This document shows, one piece after another, positions 35,691 to 45,800 of a stretch of DNA of 64,000 bases (the stretch's first letter is position 1; every line of letters begins with the position of its first letter). The position numbers were made by a program, and so were the translations under genes. The notes under the pieces are model-generated. The model had not been told where the DNA came from. It did not search any database and saw only the letters and a program-made list of their open reading frames with translations. This DNA is from Lacihabitans sp. LS3-19 (GTDB lineage Bacteria > Bacteroidota > Bacteroidia > Cytophagales > Spirosomataceae): assembly GCF_024343575.1 (NCBI RefSeq), contig NZ_RJUA01000120.1, positions 124,001 through 188,000 of the forward strand. Reading direction: 5' to 3'.

Positions 35691-35963
35691 TTGAAGATTT
35701 GGACTCCAACTCAATTTTAGATTCGAAATTAGCTTTTGAATATCTGGTACTTGAACTAAATTTTCAAATATAATCAATTCAAAAACAGAATCATCCAGCT
35801 ATTTTATTACCTAAATAAAACCCATTCAAACTACTGAAAAATTTGAACTAGAATTTTTTTTTTCAAATTAGATTAACATAAATACTAACAATTTTTCCAT
35901 TAAAAAAAAACAGCAAAGAGATTGTATTTCAGGTATTTATATAAATTTTAATCAAACCAAATC

Positions 35964-37136
35964 ATGGAAATATTAAGTAAAAAAACATTGCTAGAGTTAA
36001 GGAAGGTAAATAGCGAAACCTGTATTTCCCTTTACATGCCTACGCATCTAACGCATCCCGAAAACCTGCAAGACCCAATTGAATACAAACATCTACTAAA
36101 GCAATTGGAAGGTTCTTTAATGCAAATATATACCTTAACAGAAGTCGCACAATACCTTGAACCATTTGAGTTGCTCATTAATAATAAAGACTTTTGGGAT
36201 CATACTAGCCCGAGTATTGCGATTTTTAGTGCCAATGGAATATTTAAAATTATTGGTTTGCAAATGAGCTTTAAAAAACTAGCTATAGTGGCTGAAAGTT
36301 TCCATACAAAACCTCTCAGTCAATATTTACAAACTGTGGGCCGCTACCAAGTTTTAGGCTTAAGCCTTGATAGAATTCAACTTTTTGAGGGGAATAGGAA
36401 TAGTTTGGTAGAAATTATGCTACCAGAAGAAATGCCAAAAACACTAACGGAAGTATTGGGCAAACAGCTTACAGAAAAGTATTCTACAACTGGATCATAT
36501 GGAGGAGTACATGTTGGAGGCGAGGGTATGCATCACGGTGATGGAGGGAAAAAAGACCAAATTGATGTGGACACAGAGAAATTTTACCGATTTATAGACA
36601 AAGATTTATTAGAAAACTATTCTAAACCTTCTGGTCTTCCACTCATACTTGCGGCATTGCCAGAGCATCATTCGCTTTTCCATGAGGTTAGTAAAAATCC
36701 TTTTCTTTTAAAAGAGGGCATACTTAAAAATCCAGAATATATATCCGCTAATGTGTTGGCAGAAATGGCCTGGGAATTAATGGAGCCTGTATATCTTTTA
36801 AAAATCAAAAAACTAGGTGAGCAATATTCACTGGCAAAGGCTAATAAATTGGCAAGTGATGATTTAGAAATAATATCGGCGGCCGCTTCTACAGGCAGAG
36901 TAGCTACTTTAATTGTTGAGGCTGGAAAAATAATACCAGGCAAAATTACAAATAGTGATACAGGAGCAATAGAAAAAGGTTCAATAAATGACCCTGAGAC
37001 AGATGATCTTTTGGATGATATTTCGACAATGTCTAATAAAATGGGAACGGAGGTCTTAGTCATTCAGGCCTCCGAAATGCCGACTAAACAGGTTTGGCTG
37101 CCATATTTCGATATTAATATATCAATAGGCAGATAG
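35964..37136 (+). CDS. baeRF3-like protein (bacterial archaeo-eukaryotic release factor family)
   Basis: 390 residues. The start (LLELRKVNSETCISLYMPTH) and the order of an N-terminal domain, a central RNase H-like eRF1 domain 2-like region (about 140-260) and a C-terminal L7Ae-like domain (about 270-390, with AAASTGRVATLIVEAGKII) match the baeRF families that resemble eRF1 domains 2 and 3. A Gly/His-rich loop (YGGVHVGGEGMHHGDGG) sits where eRF1 has its GGQ loop, but no GGQ is present. Function is undetermined; ribosome rescue or hibernation has been suggested for such families. An HPF-type gene follows 30 nt downstream. Confidence 0.8.
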   Translation: MEILSKKTLLELRKVNSETCISLYMPTHLTHPENLQDPIEYKHLLKQLEGSLMQIYTLTEVAQYLEPFELLINNKDFWDHTSPSIAIFSANGIFKIIGLQMSFKKLAIVAESFHTKPLSQYLQTVGRYQVLGLSLDRIQLFEGNRNSLVEIMLPEEMPKTLTEVLGKQLTEKYSTTGSYGGVHVGGEGMHHGDGGKKDQIDVDTEKFYRFIDKDLLENYSKPSGLPLILAALPEHHSLFHEVSKNPFLLKEGILKNPEYISANVLAEMAWELMEPVYLLKIKKLGEQYSLAKANKLASDDLEIISAAASTGRVATLIVEAGKIIPGKITNSDTGAIEKGSINDPETDDLLDDISTMSNKMGTEVLVIQASEMPTKQVWLPYFDINISIGR

Positions 37137-37166
37137 GGAATTTACAAATAAATAATCAATAAAATT

Positions 37167-37481
37167 ATGACTGTTCAAATTAATACAGATAAAACCATAA
37201 GTGGGAGTAAGGAAAATATAAATCCATTTTTAACTCAGATAAAAGAAGGACTTAGCAGGTTTAGTTCGAATATAACCCGAATAGAAGTACATCTTTCTGA
37301 CGAAAATGGGAAAAATGAGGGGCTGAACGACATACGCTGTATGATGGAAGCTAGGCAGGAGGGAAAGCAGCCAATTGCAGTAACAAATCAGGCAGATACC
37401 TCTGAGCAAGCAGTTAGTGGTGCTCTAGACAAACTCAAAACTTCGCTCGAAACTATAAGTGGGAAAGAAAGAAATTATTAA
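37167..37481 (+). CDS. HPF/RaiA-family ribosome hibernation factor
   Basis: 104 residues, short-HPF size. Features of the family: ITRIEVHLSDENG, then IRCMMEARQEGKQPIAVTNQ and a C-terminal helix with AVSGALDKLKTSLETI. HPF/RaiA proteins bind the small subunit and inactivate ribosomes in stationary phase or stress. It follows the baeRF3-like gene by 30 nt, a pairing that suggests a common role at stalled or idle ribosomes. Confidence 0.85.
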   Translation: MTVQINTDKTISGSKENINPFLTQIKEGLSRFSSNITRIEVHLSDENGKNEGLNDIRCMMEARQEGKQPIAVTNQADTSEQAVSGALDKLKTSLETISGKERNY

Positions 37482-37718
37482 ATCTTTAATATTGAGTCTG
37501 TTGCAGTAAAATTTACTTTACCAGAAATAAATTAGCTCTATGAAAAATTCATCAGTGAAAGATGAAATTTTTATAAAAAATAATCATCATTTTACCTAAG
37601 TTTAGATTATTTTATCAATAATATACACTTAAAAATTTTAGTCAAATGTAAAGGTTAATTCAATCTAAATACCTGACTATCAATAGACTATTTTTTAAAC
37701 CATGAAAATTTAAATATT

Positions 37719-38390
37719 ATGCAGCAACATATCGTAAAAATAGAAGCCATTAATCACGTCACACATGATGTTTTAAAAATTGTAACAGAAAAGCCTGAAA
37801 ATTTCAGTTTCACACCTGGACAAGCCACTGAAATTTCTATTAATAAAAAGGGATGGAAAACTAAGAAAAATCCCTTCACTTTTACATGTTTGCCTGAAGA
37901 TAGCTACCTCGAGTTTACTATCAAAACCTATCCGAAACACCAAAATGTGACTAACGAATTGCTTAAGCTAAAAATCCAAGACGAATTGATATTGCATTCG
38001 GTTTTTGGAGCGATTTCTTATCAAGGAGAGGGAACATTCATAGCTGGAGGGGCTGGGGTTACTCCATTTATTTCTATTTTCAGAGATCTGGAAGCAAAAA
38101 ATAAAATTGGAAACAACAAACTAATCTTTGCCAATAAAAAAAAGGCTGATATTATTCTTGAAGCAGAATTCGACAAATTGCTAGGCTACAATTTTATCAA
38201 TATACTGTCAGATGAAAAAGTAGAAGGTTATGCCAACGGATATATCACCGAAGATTTTATAAAAACCAACTGTGGCGGAATAGATAAACTGTTTTATCTG
38301 TGTGGACCACCGCCAATGATGGACGCCATCGAAAAGCAACTCGCTGATTTGGCTGTAAACAAAAAATCAATTATCAAAGAAGCATTTTAA
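37719..38390 (+). CDS. Ferredoxin/flavodoxin-reductase-type FAD/NAD(P) oxidoreductase
   Basis: 223 residues. A FAD-binding barrel comes first (FTPGQATEISINKKGW, KKNPFTFT), then the NAD(P) fold with GGAGVTPFISIFRDLEA and LCGPPPMMDAIEKQL. No iron-sulfur ferredoxin domain is attached, so it must pass electrons to a separate partner. It lies 10 nt before ferritin; a reductase that mobilises ferritin iron is a reasonable guess from position. Confidence 0.82.
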   Translation: MQQHIVKIEAINHVTHDVLKIVTEKPENFSFTPGQATEISINKKGWKTKKNPFTFTCLPEDSYLEFTIKTYPKHQNVTNELLKLKIQDELILHSVFGAISYQGEGTFIAGGAGVTPFISIFRDLEAKNKIGNNKLIFANKKKADIILEAEFDKLLGYNFINILSDEKVEGYANGYITEDFIKTNCGGIDKLFYLCGPPPMMDAIEKQLADLAVNKKSIIKEAF

Positions 38391-38400
38391 ATTAAATCAA

Positions 38401-38952
38401 ATGAATACCAACAGACTTTCGAAAACTATAGAAGCGGCACTGAACGCACAAATCACCAAAGAAGCACATGCTTCTCAAATATACTTGTCTTTTGCCGCTT
38501 GGGCGTCAAGTCAAGGTTATGCAGGTATAGCAAATTTTCTTTTCAAACATGCACACGAAGAACGAAACCACATGATGAAAATATTGGAATATATCCTAAA
38601 AAGAGGTGCCAAAGTGGAGGTGACTTCTATTCCAAACCCTCCCGAAAACCCATTGAATTTGTATAATTGTTTCGAAAAAGTATTTGGCCAGGAAGTTGAA
38701 AATACAAAAGCTATATATAAAGTAGTTAAAAAAAGTCATGAAGAAGGAGACTGGGCCACTTGGAACTTTTTGCAATGGTTTGTAAACGAGCAAGTTGAAG
38801 AAGAAACTTTAGCTATGAATTTATTAGATAAAATAAAAATTGCCGGTGGAGAAAACATGAGCAACATGGCCCAATATTCTTTCGATAGAGATATTGAAAA
38901 TACATCCCAAGAAATTACTCCAGCCCAAGATGTAACTACTGCAAATCCTTGA
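38401..38952 (+). CDS. Ferritin
   Basis: 183 residues. The non-haem ferritin fold is clear: helix A with KEAHASQIYLSFAAWA, helix B with HAHEERNHMMKIL holding the ferroxidase Glu and His, and helix D with FLQWFVNEQVEEETLA. The C-terminal 20 residues are a variable tail. It oxidises and stores iron as a 24-mer in the cytoplasm. It is in an operon-like run with the reductase (10 nt) and an NDH-2-type dehydrogenase (27 nt), consistent with an iron/oxidative stress regulon. Confidence 0.92.
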   Translation: MNTNRLSKTIEAALNAQITKEAHASQIYLSFAAWASSQGYAGIANFLFKHAHEERNHMMKILEYILKRGAKVEVTSIPNPPENPLNLYNCFEKVFGQEVENTKAIYKVVKKSHEEGDWATWNFLQWFVNEQVEEETLAMNLLDKIKIAGGENMSNMAQYSFDRDIENTSQEITPAQDVTTANP

Positions 38953-38979
38953 ACATAAGCGTATTGTTTTTTTAATATT

Positions 38980-40248
38980 ATGGTAATCAAAACGAAAATC
39001 GTTGTAGTTGGGGCAGGGTTTGCAGGTTTAAAGCTTGTGCAAAAACTAGATGAAAATTTGTTTGATATTTTGCTAATTGACAAAATCAATCACCATCAAT
39101 TCCAACCCTTGTTTTATCAAGTTGCTACTTCGCAGCTAGATCCTTCCAGTATTTCATTCCCTTTAAGAAGCATATTTAAAAATAACAATAGCGTTCAAAT
39201 TAGACTAGCGGAGGTTTTGAGCATTGATGAGGAAAACAATAAAATAAAAACAAACATCGGGGATTTTGATTATGATTATTTGGTGATTGCAATAGGATGT
39301 AAGACAATTTTTTTTGGAAACAACGAGATTTCCAAGCATTCATTTACTTTAAAAACCACTTATGATGCCATAATTATTCGGAATCACATTTTGCAAACTT
39401 TTGAGAATATTATATCTGCCAAAGAGGAAGACAAAGAAAGTTTGTTTAATCTGGTAATTGTAGGGGCAGGGCCAACTGGAGTGGAAATGGCAGGGGCTTT
39501 TTCGGAAATTAAAAAAAATATTTTACCCAAAGATTACCATGGAATAGATTTTTCAAGATTCAAAATCATATTGATAGAAGGCACAAAAAATACTTTAAAT
39601 AATATGAGTGAAAATGCAAAAATCGCTTCTCAGAAATATCTGCTCGAAATGGGCGTAAGTTTTATAGCAGAAACGATTGTTAAAAGTTATGATGGTGATA
39701 CTATATCTTTATTTAATGGAGAAAATATCAAATCAAAAACAGTTATATGGACAGCCGGAGTGACAGGAAACGTAATAGAAGGAATGCCAGCTACTTGTTT
39801 TGCACCATCAAATAGAATAAAAGTAAACCGAATTAATAAAGTGGAAGGAAGCAGGAATATTTTTGCATTGGGCGATATTGCCTTTATGGAAACACTTGCT
39901 TTTCCGAAAGGACATCCACAGTTAGCAAATGTGGCCATTAACCAAGCGAAGAATTTAGCTAAGAATTTCAAGAAAATACAAGAAGGAAAAGATACATTAG
40001 TTTATGAATACAAGGACCTTGGCTCTATGGCTACCATTGGCAGAAATAAGGCGGTGGTAGACTTACCTTTTATAAAGTTCAATGGCTATTTCGCTTGGTT
40101 GATTTGGATGTTTCTTCATCTTATGCTAATCTTAAGTGTCAAAAACAAACTAATTATTTTTATAAATTGGGCATGGGCCTATTTTTCAACAGATACCTCT
40201 CTTCGTTTAATATTACCTCAAAGTAATAAAGAACCAACAGAAGCTTAA
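38980..40248 (+). CDS. ndh: Type II NADH dehydrogenase-like FAD/NAD(P) oxidoreductase (NDH-2)
   Basis: 422 residues. Two Rossmann motifs: VVVGAGFAGLKLVQKL (FAD) and VIVGAGPTGVEMAGAF (NADH). The FALGDIAFM block and QLANVAINQAKNLAKN are typical of NDH-2. The C-terminus has two hydrophobic helices (FAWLIWMFLHLMLIL, FINWAWAYF) for membrane attachment. NDH-2 passes NADH electrons to quinone without pumping protons. It ends the stress cluster, 27 nt after ferritin. Confidence 0.85.
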   Translation: MVIKTKIVVVGAGFAGLKLVQKLDENLFDILLIDKINHHQFQPLFYQVATSQLDPSSISFPLRSIFKNNNSVQIRLAEVLSIDEENNKIKTNIGDFDYDYLVIAIGCKTIFFGNNEISKHSFTLKTTYDAIIIRNHILQTFENIISAKEEDKESLFNLVIVGAGPTGVEMAGAFSEIKKNILPKDYHGIDFSRFKIILIEGTKNTLNNMSENAKIASQKYLLEMGVSFIAETIVKSYDGDTISLFNGENIKSKTVIWTAGVTGNVIEGMPATCFAPSNRIKVNRINKVEGSRNIFALGDIAFMETLAFPKGHPQLANVAINQAKNLAKNFKKIQEGKDTLVYEYKDLGSMATIGRNKAVVDLPFIKFNGYFAWLIWMFLHLMLILSVKNKLIIFINWAWAYFSTDTSLRLILPQSNKEPTEA

Positions 40249-40286
40249 TATTTGGTTTTCCTTTACTTTAGCAATTCTAAGCCATT

Positions 40287-41270
40287 TCAACAACCTCCCG
40301 CTTTTGGAATAGCATAAATTATATTACCCATAGAGTATACACTAAATACCTTATTTCCTATGGCAGGCAATATTAAGTCCCAATTTCTCCCTTTATTTGG
40401 TGACCTAAAAATTCCCTTTGGATGGCCACAATAAAGGTAATTATCAACTTGCAAAATGTTTGCGATTAGGTCATGAGGAGGAAGGTCTTCGTCTATAGTT
40501 TGCCAAGTTTTACCAGTATCATGAGACGTGCGTACTCTTCTGGTCTTCGTAATAGTATTATAAGAAATAGCGGCAAATCCATCTTTGATAATGGCCACAT
40601 CTATGCCTACTCCACCTTCACTTATCACTACATTCCAGTTTTCTCCATCGTCAGTCGAACGTATTATTCCATTTTGGCTTGTCGCTACCAACACTCCTTT
40701 TGACTCCACAATTTTTATTACCCAACCTTTTTCAAGCACTTTCTTCCAGGTTTTGCCCTCATTTGTTGATTTAAAAAGCCCATTGTCTGTGCCTATTAAT
40801 ACCGCACCGCTGTTTGTTTCATATACTGTCCTAAGATTTTTTTCATAAAAAGTGGGATAGGGAGATGCCCATGAATTGTCAGAAAAATGTTTTTTTGAAA
40901 TTATGCCATCATATCTAATAGCATACAATCCAGTTTTACAAACAGCTACATCTCCTAAATCTTTCATAGAATATGCCTTAGTCCATATAGGTGTAGAGAA
41001 ATCAGACTTCCTTTGAAATATTTCATTGCCAGCATGGATAAAAAGATCTTTTTCGAAGGAGAAAAAATCATAATTCTCCATATTATCTGGCAAACCTTTA
41101 CTAATATCTTGCCAAGTCTTTCCATTGTCTATTGATTGAAAAATAACATTTTTTACTCCAGACTCAGTATTGAATTTTGCATTTGAGCCTGCCACATTAG
41201 AAACTAAAAAATTCGAAGTCTTAGCAAAATACAAAAGGATGGCAATTGAAAATAACTTTAGAATATTCAT
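40287..41270 (-). CDS. YCF48/BNR-repeat propeller protein
   Basis: 327 residues with an N-terminal signal anchor (LFSIAILLYFAKTSNFLV). Repeated Asp-box/BNR-type motifs are visible (SIDNGKTWQDI, STNEGKTWKKV, STDDGENWNVV, SHDTGKTWQTI, SPNKGRNWDLI), which build a five-to-seven-bladed propeller like YCF48 or sialidase-like sortilin proteins. There are no sialidase catalytic residues that I can place. It is exported or surface-bound and its ligand is not known. Confidence 0.8.
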   Translation of the reverse strand: MNILKLFSIAILLYFAKTSNFLVSNVAGSNAKFNTESGVKNVIFQSIDNGKTWQDISKGLPDNMENYDFFSFEKDLFIHAGNEIFQRKSDFSTPIWTKAYSMKDLGDVAVCKTGLYAIRYDGIISKKHFSDNSWASPYPTFYEKNLRTVYETNSGAVLIGTDNGLFKSTNEGKTWKKVLEKGWVIKIVESKGVLVATSQNGIIRSTDDGENWNVVISEGGVGIDVAIIKDGFAAISYNTITKTRRVRTSHDTGKTWQTIDEDLPPHDLIANILQVDNYLYCGHPKGIFRSPNKGRNWDLILPAIGNKVFSVYSMGNIIYAIPKAGGC

Positions 41271-42090
41271 GTAAATAAAAATTTCGTGAAATAATGAGGT
41301 AAAGGTATAATTCCTAAAACTTTGACATTGATGTATTTTGTAAAAAAATGTAAAAGGAATGTAAAAATGATATTGGCAAGTTCCGAAAAAAAATCAAAAC
41401 TAAGTTCAACTCAAAAAAATATTTGGATTAGGTATAAATCACCATTTCTAAAAAAATAATGTAGCTTCTATCAATTTCAAAACTCCTGCAACTTCTTCAG
41501 CTGTCAAAAGGCGATGGCTCATTAATTAAAGAACTTACCAAAATAGAAAAAGTGCAACTAATAATCCTGGATGATTGGGGTATGCAACCATTAGACATCC
41601 AAACCAAACTCTATTTACTTCAAATATTGAAGATTGACATAGGGAAAGCTCAATTATATTGGCAACGCAATTTCCAGTAGTAACTTGGTTTAAATATAAA
41701 ATTTAATCAAAATTGGAAATCGCCAAACCTAATAACTTATACCCCTCGACAATATTTTAAAATATTGATTTTTAGTACTTTAAGCCGAGTCTTTGGCTTG
41801 TTTAATTTAAGGAATGAAAATTTATCCAAATGGGGATTTTCGAAAGTAAATACATTAGAATTGATTTTTTCTTTTTAGAAAGAAAACAAAAAATACTCTC
41901 TTAAGAAAAAATGACGCGGATATTTACAATTAATTTTTAATCTGATTTGGACATTTTTGGAAGTTAGCAAAAGCTCAAAAAAGGTAAATACTTAAAATAA
42001 TTTGAACCATAATAACATCAATATACTTAAAATAAGACTAAGTTTAAAACACCCTTTAATTAATATAAGGACAGTTGTTTTTATAGGGAA
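41271..42090. other. Intergenic region with IS21 relic
   Basis: 820 bp. Apart from the istB-like remnant at 41477-41706 the sequence is AT-rich with no supported gene, no inverted repeat ends, and no clear promoter. Confidence 0.55.
41477..41706 (+). pseudogene. IstB-like ATPase remnant (IS21 family)
   Basis: The frame KLLQLLQLSKGDGSL, then KVQLIILDDWGMQPLD, then TKLYLLQI, matches the Walker B region of IstB helper ATPases (LILDDxGxxP). After a frameshift and stop, a second frame gives DRHRESSIILATQFPVV and TWF, matching the family's next strand (R-x-S-x-I-x-x-x-Q-x-P-V-x-x-W). No istA, start or terminal repeats remain. It is a decayed fragment of an IS21-family insertion sequence. Confidence 0.75.
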
Positions 42091-42738
42091 TTATTCCATT
42101 TTTATAAGTCCTTTATTGATTGCGATAGAGACAGCCCCTCCGACTGACTCAACTTTGAGTTTGGCATAGATATTAGAGATATGGGTATTTACAGTAGCGT
42201 ATGAAATAAAACAAGCCTCGGCTATCATTTTATAACTGTATCCCATTGCTAAAAATTTTAAAATTTCAAGTTCCCTTTTGGTTAGTTCAAAATCTGATTT
42301 ACGAAATATTTTGTCTGGTATTTTTATAAGAGATAATACTTTTTTGGCAATTGTTGGACTCATGGGAGCTCCACCTTCCATTACTTCACGCATACCATCT
42401 AATAATTTATTGGGAGCAGTCTGCTTGAGTATATAACCGTCAGCTCCAGCACAAATGGCTCTAAATACCTTATCGTTGTCCTCAAAAACAGTCTGCATAA
42501 TAATTTTAAGGGTGGGATATTCAGTTCTTATTATCTTCACACCATCAATCCCATTTACATGAGGCATATCAATATCCATCAGCACTAAATCGGGCTGACT
42601 TTTGGCAATTTTATCCAAAACTTGTCGGCAATCTTCAAACTCTCCCACACATTCCATGTCATCAATCATTGAGATTAATGTTCTTAAGCTATCTCGACGA
42701 CTTTTATTATCATCAAAAATTACTATTCTATATTTCAT
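42091..42738 (-). CDS. NarL/LuxR-type response regulator
   Basis: 215 residues from the ATG at 42738 (an in-frame TTG at 42744 is less likely). The receiver domain carries the acidic pocket (FDDNKSRRD), the phosphoacceptor Asp in LVLMDIDMPHVNG, and the Lys in YILKQTAPN. The LuxR-type HTH has TKRELEILKFLAMGYSYKMI and a TVNTHISNIYAKL recognition helix. The partner is the propeller histidine kinase 67 bp upstream on the same strand. It probably binds near the kinase and the FG-GAP gene promoters. Confidence 0.9.
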   Translation of the reverse strand: MKYRIVIFDDNKSRRDSLRTLISMIDDMECVGEFEDCRQVLDKIAKSQPDLVLMDIDMPHVNGIDGVKIIRTEYPTLKIIMQTVFEDNDKVFRAICAGADGYILKQTAPNKLLDGMREVMEGGAPMSPTIAKKVLSLIKIPDKIFRKSDFELTKRELEILKFLAMGYSYKMIAEACFISYATVNTHISNIYAKLKVESVGGAVSIAINKGLIKME

Positions 42739-42767
42739 AAACAAAAGTAGATTAATTAACCTTTTCT

Positions 42768-42793
42768 AAAAATCATTGATTATAATGATTTTT
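42768..42793 (-). promoter_or_regulatory. Inverted repeat between kinase and regulator genes
   Basis: AAAAATCATT / AATGATTTTT, a perfect 10-bp inverted repeat with a 6-nt spacer, 12 nt after the kinase stop and upstream of the regulator ATG. The TCATT half-site also appears at 46031-46046. It may be an operator or an AU-rich attenuator. Confidence 0.4.
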
Positions 42794-42804
42794 ATAGCTA
42801 TTTA

Positions 42805-45800
42805 TCATACATTTATACAAAACTGAACGCTTGTTCCTTCTTTTGGACTTGAAAGGATACTAATTGTACCACCAGATTCTTTTGCCCTTGAATGCATATT
42901 TGTAAAACCATTACCTCCCATTTTGGGCTCAAAATTATTTTCACCTACCAGTCCCTTTCCATTATCGGATACAAAAAGAGTTAATTTTTTGTTTGTTATT
43001 GACAATTTAATACTCAAATGGGTGCAATCTGAATGTTTCAACGAGTTGTTAACAGCCTCTTTAAAAATTAGATATAAGTTTTTTCGCTGTAACATGCTGA
43101 TTTGAATTTTGTGATTATCTAAATTATTCTCAAAATTAAGTTTAATATGCGTCGCTTCTGTAACCGAAGAAGCATAAGCTCTCATGCGATTTATCAAATT
43201 TTCAAATGAATCATTAGCTGGGTTTATGCTCCAAACAATATCGTTCATTGTCGCCATCATATTGATGGTGCTATCAGATATTTTATCAATAATTTCTGAT
43301 TGTTTTTTGGGCAAATTATTAAATGACTTTGATAGTGCAGAGCTATAAATGCTAACGCTACTGAGTGTAGAGCCGATTTCGTCATGTAAATCTTGGGCAA
43401 TACGATTACGGAGTTTTTCCAACTCAACAGCTTTTGAAACCCTATTTTGAAAAAACGAATAAAGTAAGGCTAAAAAACCAATAGAAAGAATGGTATAAAA
43501 CCACCAAGTTTGCCACCAAGCGGGCTTAATAACTAACTGCATTTGGGCTGGTTTGCTCCATACGCCATTGCCGTTCTGCCCTGAAACCATAAAAGTATAG
43601 GTACCTGGGCTAAGATTGGTAAAAATAGCTTCGTTTTTGTTTCCATTGTCAACCCAATCGTTATATAACCCTACCAACTTATATCTATAATAATTAGATG
43701 AAGGGTTTTTAAGGTCTAACAAAGCATAATTGAAACTTACCATACTTTGATTGTGCTGTAATGTGATTTTTTTGGTGTACTCTATTGCTTTGCTTATAAT
43801 TGGCTCTTTTAGTTTATCTTGATTTTCAATTCCTATTTCTTTGTTCAAGATTTTAAGCCCATTAATCACAATTTTTGCAGGGGGTGTTAAATTGTAAAAA
43901 TCTTCGGGATTGAAATGAATATTAAATCCAACTCCGCCAAGATATATTTCGCCTGTATTTGATTTACTAAATTGATAGCGATTGAATTCATTTCCTTCCA
44001 AACCATGCGATTTATCAAAGTTTCGACATATCAATGTATTTGGATTAAAAAGGCAAAATCCATTGTTGGTACTCAGCCATAAATTTTTATGTTTGTCACT
44101 TTGAATCGAATAGATTACATTGTTTGGCAAGCCATTTTTAATAGTAAAAATCGTTATGATGCCTGTTGTTTTATCAAGTCTATTTAGTCCGCCGCCCTCT
44201 GTACCTATCCAAATATATTTTTGAGGTTGATTTGGGTCAAGGCATACACTTAGTAATTTATTCAACGACAGAGATTTGTTTTTTTCTCCGCCTTCGCTAT
44301 ATACTGTCCATTGACCCGTTTCGGGTGAAAGTGCAAATAAGCCCATGGTGGTTGCCAACCAAATTGTTCCGTCTTGGTCTTCGGCCCAATCACTAACTGT
44401 TCTTTGTTCTGAAGGTGATTTTTGAAGAATTGGAAGGATAAATTCTTTAGTCGTTTTACCACCCTCAAATAAATATATTTTAGCAGTATCTAATCTGCTA
44501 TGTTCTGCTGCCCAAATTCGATTTTTTTTGTCTGAAAAAATAGGCTGAAAATCTCTGAATCCGTTATCAGAAACGGTTGATTTTTTTTCTTTCATTATGC
44601 TGTAAGCTCCAGAAAAAGCATCCATTTTAAAAATCACAGTGTTTTTATTCAATATATTGCTCATTGCATACCAATAATTGCCATTGCCATCTACAGCAAA
44701 ATGTTCTTTATATTCAGAATTTCTAAAACCTTTTCCAAACAAGTCTGTCCGTTCAATCTTATTAGCCCAATCTGCAATTAACATGGGGTCGTAAACTGCA
44801 TTGAGTCCTTTTTTTGAAATGCGAAAGGGCCACGCATAGTAAAAGTTTTTGGTGGAATAAGGTTTTATTTTTTTGAAATAAATATAGGTTGGTGATATTT
44901 TAAACAAACCCCAGCCATTTGACCCCAGCCAAATGTTTCCTTGGTTATCTACTTTTGATTTAAGCATGATTGTACCATCATTCAAACCAATTGACGTTGG
45001 CTCAACTAATTCAAATGATGCAGTTTTCGTGTTAATCCTAAGGTAATATTTATTTTTAGAAGTCGACCAAATATTCCCTTCACGGTCGGCAAATATCAAG
45101 TTTGAAAATGAAAAAGGTGAAGGCAAGACAAGCCATGGCAAAAATTTATTTGTAGTATTATCAAATTGTAATATGCTATTTTCCAATACTAAACACATTT
45201 GTTTGGTATGAGGGTTTTCCCATAACCTTTCTGTTGTTAAGAAATCATTTTGTAGCGGTTTATCTATCAATATATGCTCTAAACCTTTTGCTGAATAGCG
45301 AAAAATGTTTTTCCCACTTTTTATCCAAATCAAACCATTAGATTGACAAATTATACTTTTATTCTTAAAATTACCTTGAAAAGCACTATTAAGACCAGGG
45401 TACAAATCTTCAATTTCTCTTAAATGAATGCTTTTTTTTGATGTATTTAATTCAATTATTTTTAAATTTTCACCAATCCATACAATTATACGACCATTGC
45501 CAACACTTTGTATCGAAGCAATATTATGTAAACCTGAGCCTTTCTCCTTTAATTGATTTAGACTTACATGAGTAAAAGTTTCTGTGCTTGGGTCAAAGCA
45601 ATCTAAACCGCTGTTATAAGTGCCTACCCAAATTCGATTTTTTTCATCTACATATAAGGCTGATACAAAATTATCGGCTATAGATTTTGTGTCTTTTGGT
45701 GTATGTCGATAAACTTTGAAAGAAATACCATCAAAACGGTTCAAGCCTTCTTTGGTAGCTACATATAGGTAGCCCAATTTGTCAACTACCATTTCATTTA

